Assembly (NCBI GenBank): GCA_964402055.1
Contig: CAYOAV010000019.1
Span: 1 to 32,463, forward strand
Direction of reading: 5' to 3'
Length of the DNA stretch: 32,463 bases
DNA from: UMGS363 sp964402055
GTDB lineage: Bacteria > Bacillota > Clostridia > Oscillospirales > Ruminococcaceae
In this document: in pieces, positions 30,827 to 32,463 of the stretch
How the letters are laid out: each line of letters opens with the position of its first letter
Position numbering within the stretch: the first letter of the stretch is position 1
Notes under the pieces: generated by a model
Told to the model about the DNA's origin: nothing
Seen by the model: only the letters and a program-made list of their open reading frames with translations
Database searches by the model: none
Made by a program: the position numbers and the translations under genes

Positions 30827-31861
30827 ATGCTTGAAACCGATATGTCCAAAAAATTCGTCAAGGAAGGACTTACCTTTGACGATGTTCTTCTTATCCCTGC
30901 CGAGTCCGATTGTACCCCTAATATGGTTAGTCTGAAAACACGTCTTGCAGGTGATATTTACCTTAATACTCCTATTATCACTTCCGCAATGGATACTGTT
31001 ACCGAGGCTAATATGGCAATCGCAATTGCCCGTGAAGGCGGTATCGGTGTTATTCATAAGAATATGTCTATCGAAAAGCAGGCTGACGAGGTGGATAAGG
31101 TCAAGCGTTCTGAAAACGGAGTTATTGTAAATCCGTTCTCGCTTACAGCTGATAAGCTTGTTTCCGANNNNNNNNNNNNNNNNNNNNNNNNNNNNNNNNN
31201 NNNNNNNNNNNNNNNNNNNNNNNNNNNNNNNNNNNNNNNNNNNNNNNNNNNNNNNNNNNNNNNNNNNGCAGGTGCTGACTGCGTTAAGGTCGGAATTGGA
31301 CCTGGCTCTATCTGTACAACAAGAGTTGTTGCAGGTATCGGTGTTCCACAGGTAACAGCTATTTATGATGCGGCTTGTGCAGCTGCAAAGCATAACATTC
31401 CTGTTATTGCAGACGGCGGTATCAAATATTCGGGCGATATTGTAAAGGCTCTTGCGGCAGGTGCAAATGTAGTAATGCTCGGTTCTCTGCTTGCAGGCTG
31501 TGAGGAATCCCCGGGAGAAACTGAAATTTATCAGGGCAGACAGTTCAAGGTATACAGAGGCATGGGTTCACTCGGTGCTATGGCTTGCGGCTCTAAGGAC
31601 AGATACTTCCAGGAAAATGCAAGAAAGCTTGTTCCAGAGGGTGTTGAAGGACGTGTACCTTACAAGGGACCTGTTTCCGATACTATCTTCCAGCTTATCG
31701 GCGGCATTCGTTCTGGTATGGGTTATACAGGATGTGATACAATTGAAAAGCTTCACGAAAAGGCACAGTTTGTTAAAATCACAGGTGCAGGACTTCGTGA
31801 ATCTCATCCACATGATATTTATATCACCAAGGAAGCTCCTAACTATTCAGCACAGATATGA
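30827..31861 (+). CDS. guaB: IMP dehydrogenase, interrupted by gap
   Basis: GuaB oxidises IMP to XMP, the committed step to GMP. Before the gap the sequence has GLTFDDVLLIPAESD, SAMDTVTEANMAIAIAREGG and VDKVKRSENGVI. After it come the catalytic loop GPGSICTTRVVAG with the active-site cysteine, ADGGIKYSGDIVKALAAGA and the flap region YRGMGSLGAM. The two CBS domains and part of the barrel (about 175 residues) fall in the 100-N gap, so their presence cannot be confirmed. I start at ATG 30827, 6 nt after AAGGAGGAG, not at TTG 30797. A strong terminator follows. Confidence 0.95.
   Translation: MLETDMSKKFVKEGLTFDDVLLIPAESDCTPNMVSLKTRLAGDIYLNTPIITSAMDTVTEANMAIAIAREGGIGVIHKNMSIEKQADEVDKVKRSENGVIVNPFSLTADKLVSXXXXXXXXXXXXXXXXXXXXXXXXXXXXXXXXXXAGADCVKVGIGPGSICTTRVVAGIGVPQVTAIYDAACAAAKHNIPVIADGGIKYSGDIVKALAAGANVVMLGSLLAGCEESPGETEIYQGRQFKVYRGMGSLGAMACGSKDRYFQENARKLVPEGVEGRVPYKGPVSDTIFQLIGGIRSGMGYTGCDTIEKLHEKAQFVKITGAGLRESHPHDIYITKEAPNYSAQI
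31168..31267. other. Assembly gap (100 N) inside guaB
   Basis: Exactly 100 N. A normal IMP dehydrogenase of about 490 residues would need about 520 bp here. Confidence 0.9.
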
Positions 31862-31869
31862 TCAATATT

Positions 31870-31905
31870 ACCGCACAAATGCTTTGGTATTTGTGCGGTT
31901 TTTTG
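31870..31905 (+). terminator. guaB terminator
   Basis: ACCGCACAAAT (31870-31880) pairs with ATTTGTGCGGT (31889-31899) around an 8-base loop, followed by TTTTTT. The stem core is the same as the hairpin after jag. Confidence 0.9.
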
Positions 31906-31969
31906 TATAATTTTAAGTAAAAGATTACATAATAATATTAAACTGCTAAAAAACAAAGGAGTAAAATCA

Positions 31970-32463
31970 ATGAATACAGATTCACTCAATAATATCTCAT
32001 GCGGACTTTATGTGCTTACGGCTTCAGATAACGGAATTGATAACGGCTGTATAATCAATACTCTCGCACAGCTGACAAGCTCACCCTTGCAAATCGGTGT
32101 TACTGTAAGCAAGGAAACATTTACACATGATATGGTGGCAAAAACAGGAATTTTTAACGCTTCGGTTATTGATACCTCTGCAGATTTTGAGCTTATAAAG
32201 CATTTCGGATTCCAGAGCGGAAAAGATAAAAAAAAATTTGGGACTGCCGATTCCTATCGCTATGAACCACGTTTCAGTGAAAACGGTCTTATCTATCTTT
32301 CAACATTTTCAAATGCCTATGTTTCGGGAAAGGTAACATCTTCTGTCGATTTAGGCACACATACAATGTTCATTGCTGATATGACGGACGGCGAAATTCT
32401 TTCTGATAAGCCGACTATGACATATGATTATTATCATAAAAACGTCAAGCCAAAGGTTCAGAC
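31970..32463 (+). CDS. Flavin reductase-like protein, 3' end outside window
   Basis: The frame starts at ATG 31970 (AAAGGAG 8 nt upstream) and is open to the window end, giving 164 residues. It has the flavin reductase-like FMN-binding pattern: CGLYVLTASDNGIDNGCIINTLAQLTSSP, GVTVSKETFTHDMV, and FIADMTDGEILSDKPTMTYDYYHKN. Clostridial proteins with this YYHKN-x-KP ending often continue into a rubredoxin domain (high-molecular-weight rubredoxin); whether this one does cannot be seen. The likely role is electron transfer to oxygen-detoxifying flavoproteins or FMN reduction. It follows the guaB terminator and probably has its own weak promoter. Confidence 0.8.
   Translation, partial: MNTDSLNNISCGLYVLTASDNGIDNGCIINTLAQLTSSPLQIGVTVSKETFTHDMVAKTGIFNASVIDTSADFELIKHFGFQSGKDKKKFGTADSYRYEPRFSENGLIYLSTFSNAYVSGKVTSSVDLGTHTMFIADMTDGEILSDKPTMTYDYYHKNVKPKVQ

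Noticed and set aside
31504..31517. ATCCCCGGGAGAAA in guaB, similar to the Bacillus Noc-binding site
   Set aside because: Four mismatches to the 14-bp consensus, no flanking symmetry, and it lies in a conserved coding stretch.
1..32463. CRISPR array, prophage, restriction or other defence cluster, biosynthetic cluster
   Set aside because: No regularly spaced direct repeats, phage structural genes, nuclease-methylase pairs or synthase genes were seen; the window is mainly conserved origin-proximal genes.

Overview
This window covers the replication-origin region of a low-GC Gram-positive bacterium. It is most likely a member of the Clostridia near Ruminococcaceae/Oscillospirales. That placement is inferred from gene order (rpmH-rnpA-yidD-yidC-jag-mnmE-mnmG-rsmG-noc-parA-parB on one side; dnaA-dnaN-yaaA-recF-gyrB-x-gyrA on the other), from the GyrA active-site sequence style, from several TTG starts and from AT-rich spacers. 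Three runs of exactly 100 N (20506-20605, 27651-27750, 31168-31267) mark a draft or metagenome-derived scaffold with gaps of unknown size.

Left end (1-4660): the last codons of an unknown gene, a tRNA-Met/tRNA-Glu pair with its own promoter and terminator, a minus-strand operon of two bPH2-domain membrane proteins (YdbS/YdbT type) plus a small membrane protein, and a sodium:alanine symporter.

Left replichore arm (4669-14773, all minus strand): parB, parA, noc, rsmG, mnmG, mnmE, jag, yidC, yidD, rnpA and rpmH, covering chromosome partitioning, nucleoid occlusion, rRNA and tRNA modification, membrane insertion, RNase P and L34. Three parS sites lie here. Between noc and parA two parS sites bracket three other dyads, all five centres being 17-18 bp apart; the same half-site recurs in the noc and rsmG leaders.

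Origin core (14829-19447): a minus-strand protein that looks like a catalytically dead phosphohexomutase, then dnaA, a 499-bp oriC spacer with DnaA-box-like sites, a DnaA-trio-like run and an AT-rich unwinding element, then dnaN and yaaA. Transcription diverges from here, co-directional with the expected forks.

Right arm (19475-32463): recF (3' end missing), gyrB (5' end missing), a small two-helix membrane protein, gyrA, a head-on DUF4143-type ATPase next to a palindromic element, aspartokinase (gapped), a head-on MATE exporter, a YhcC-type radical SAM protein, guaB (gapped) and the start of a flavin-reductase-like protein that runs off the window. An uninterrupted frame from recF into gyrB across the N run is an assembly artefact, not a fusion protein.

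No CRISPR array, phage, defence island or biosynthetic cluster was seen. The least explained items are the phased dyad array at noc-parA, the origin-linked pseudoenzyme, and the terminator-like structure between rpmH and rnpA.
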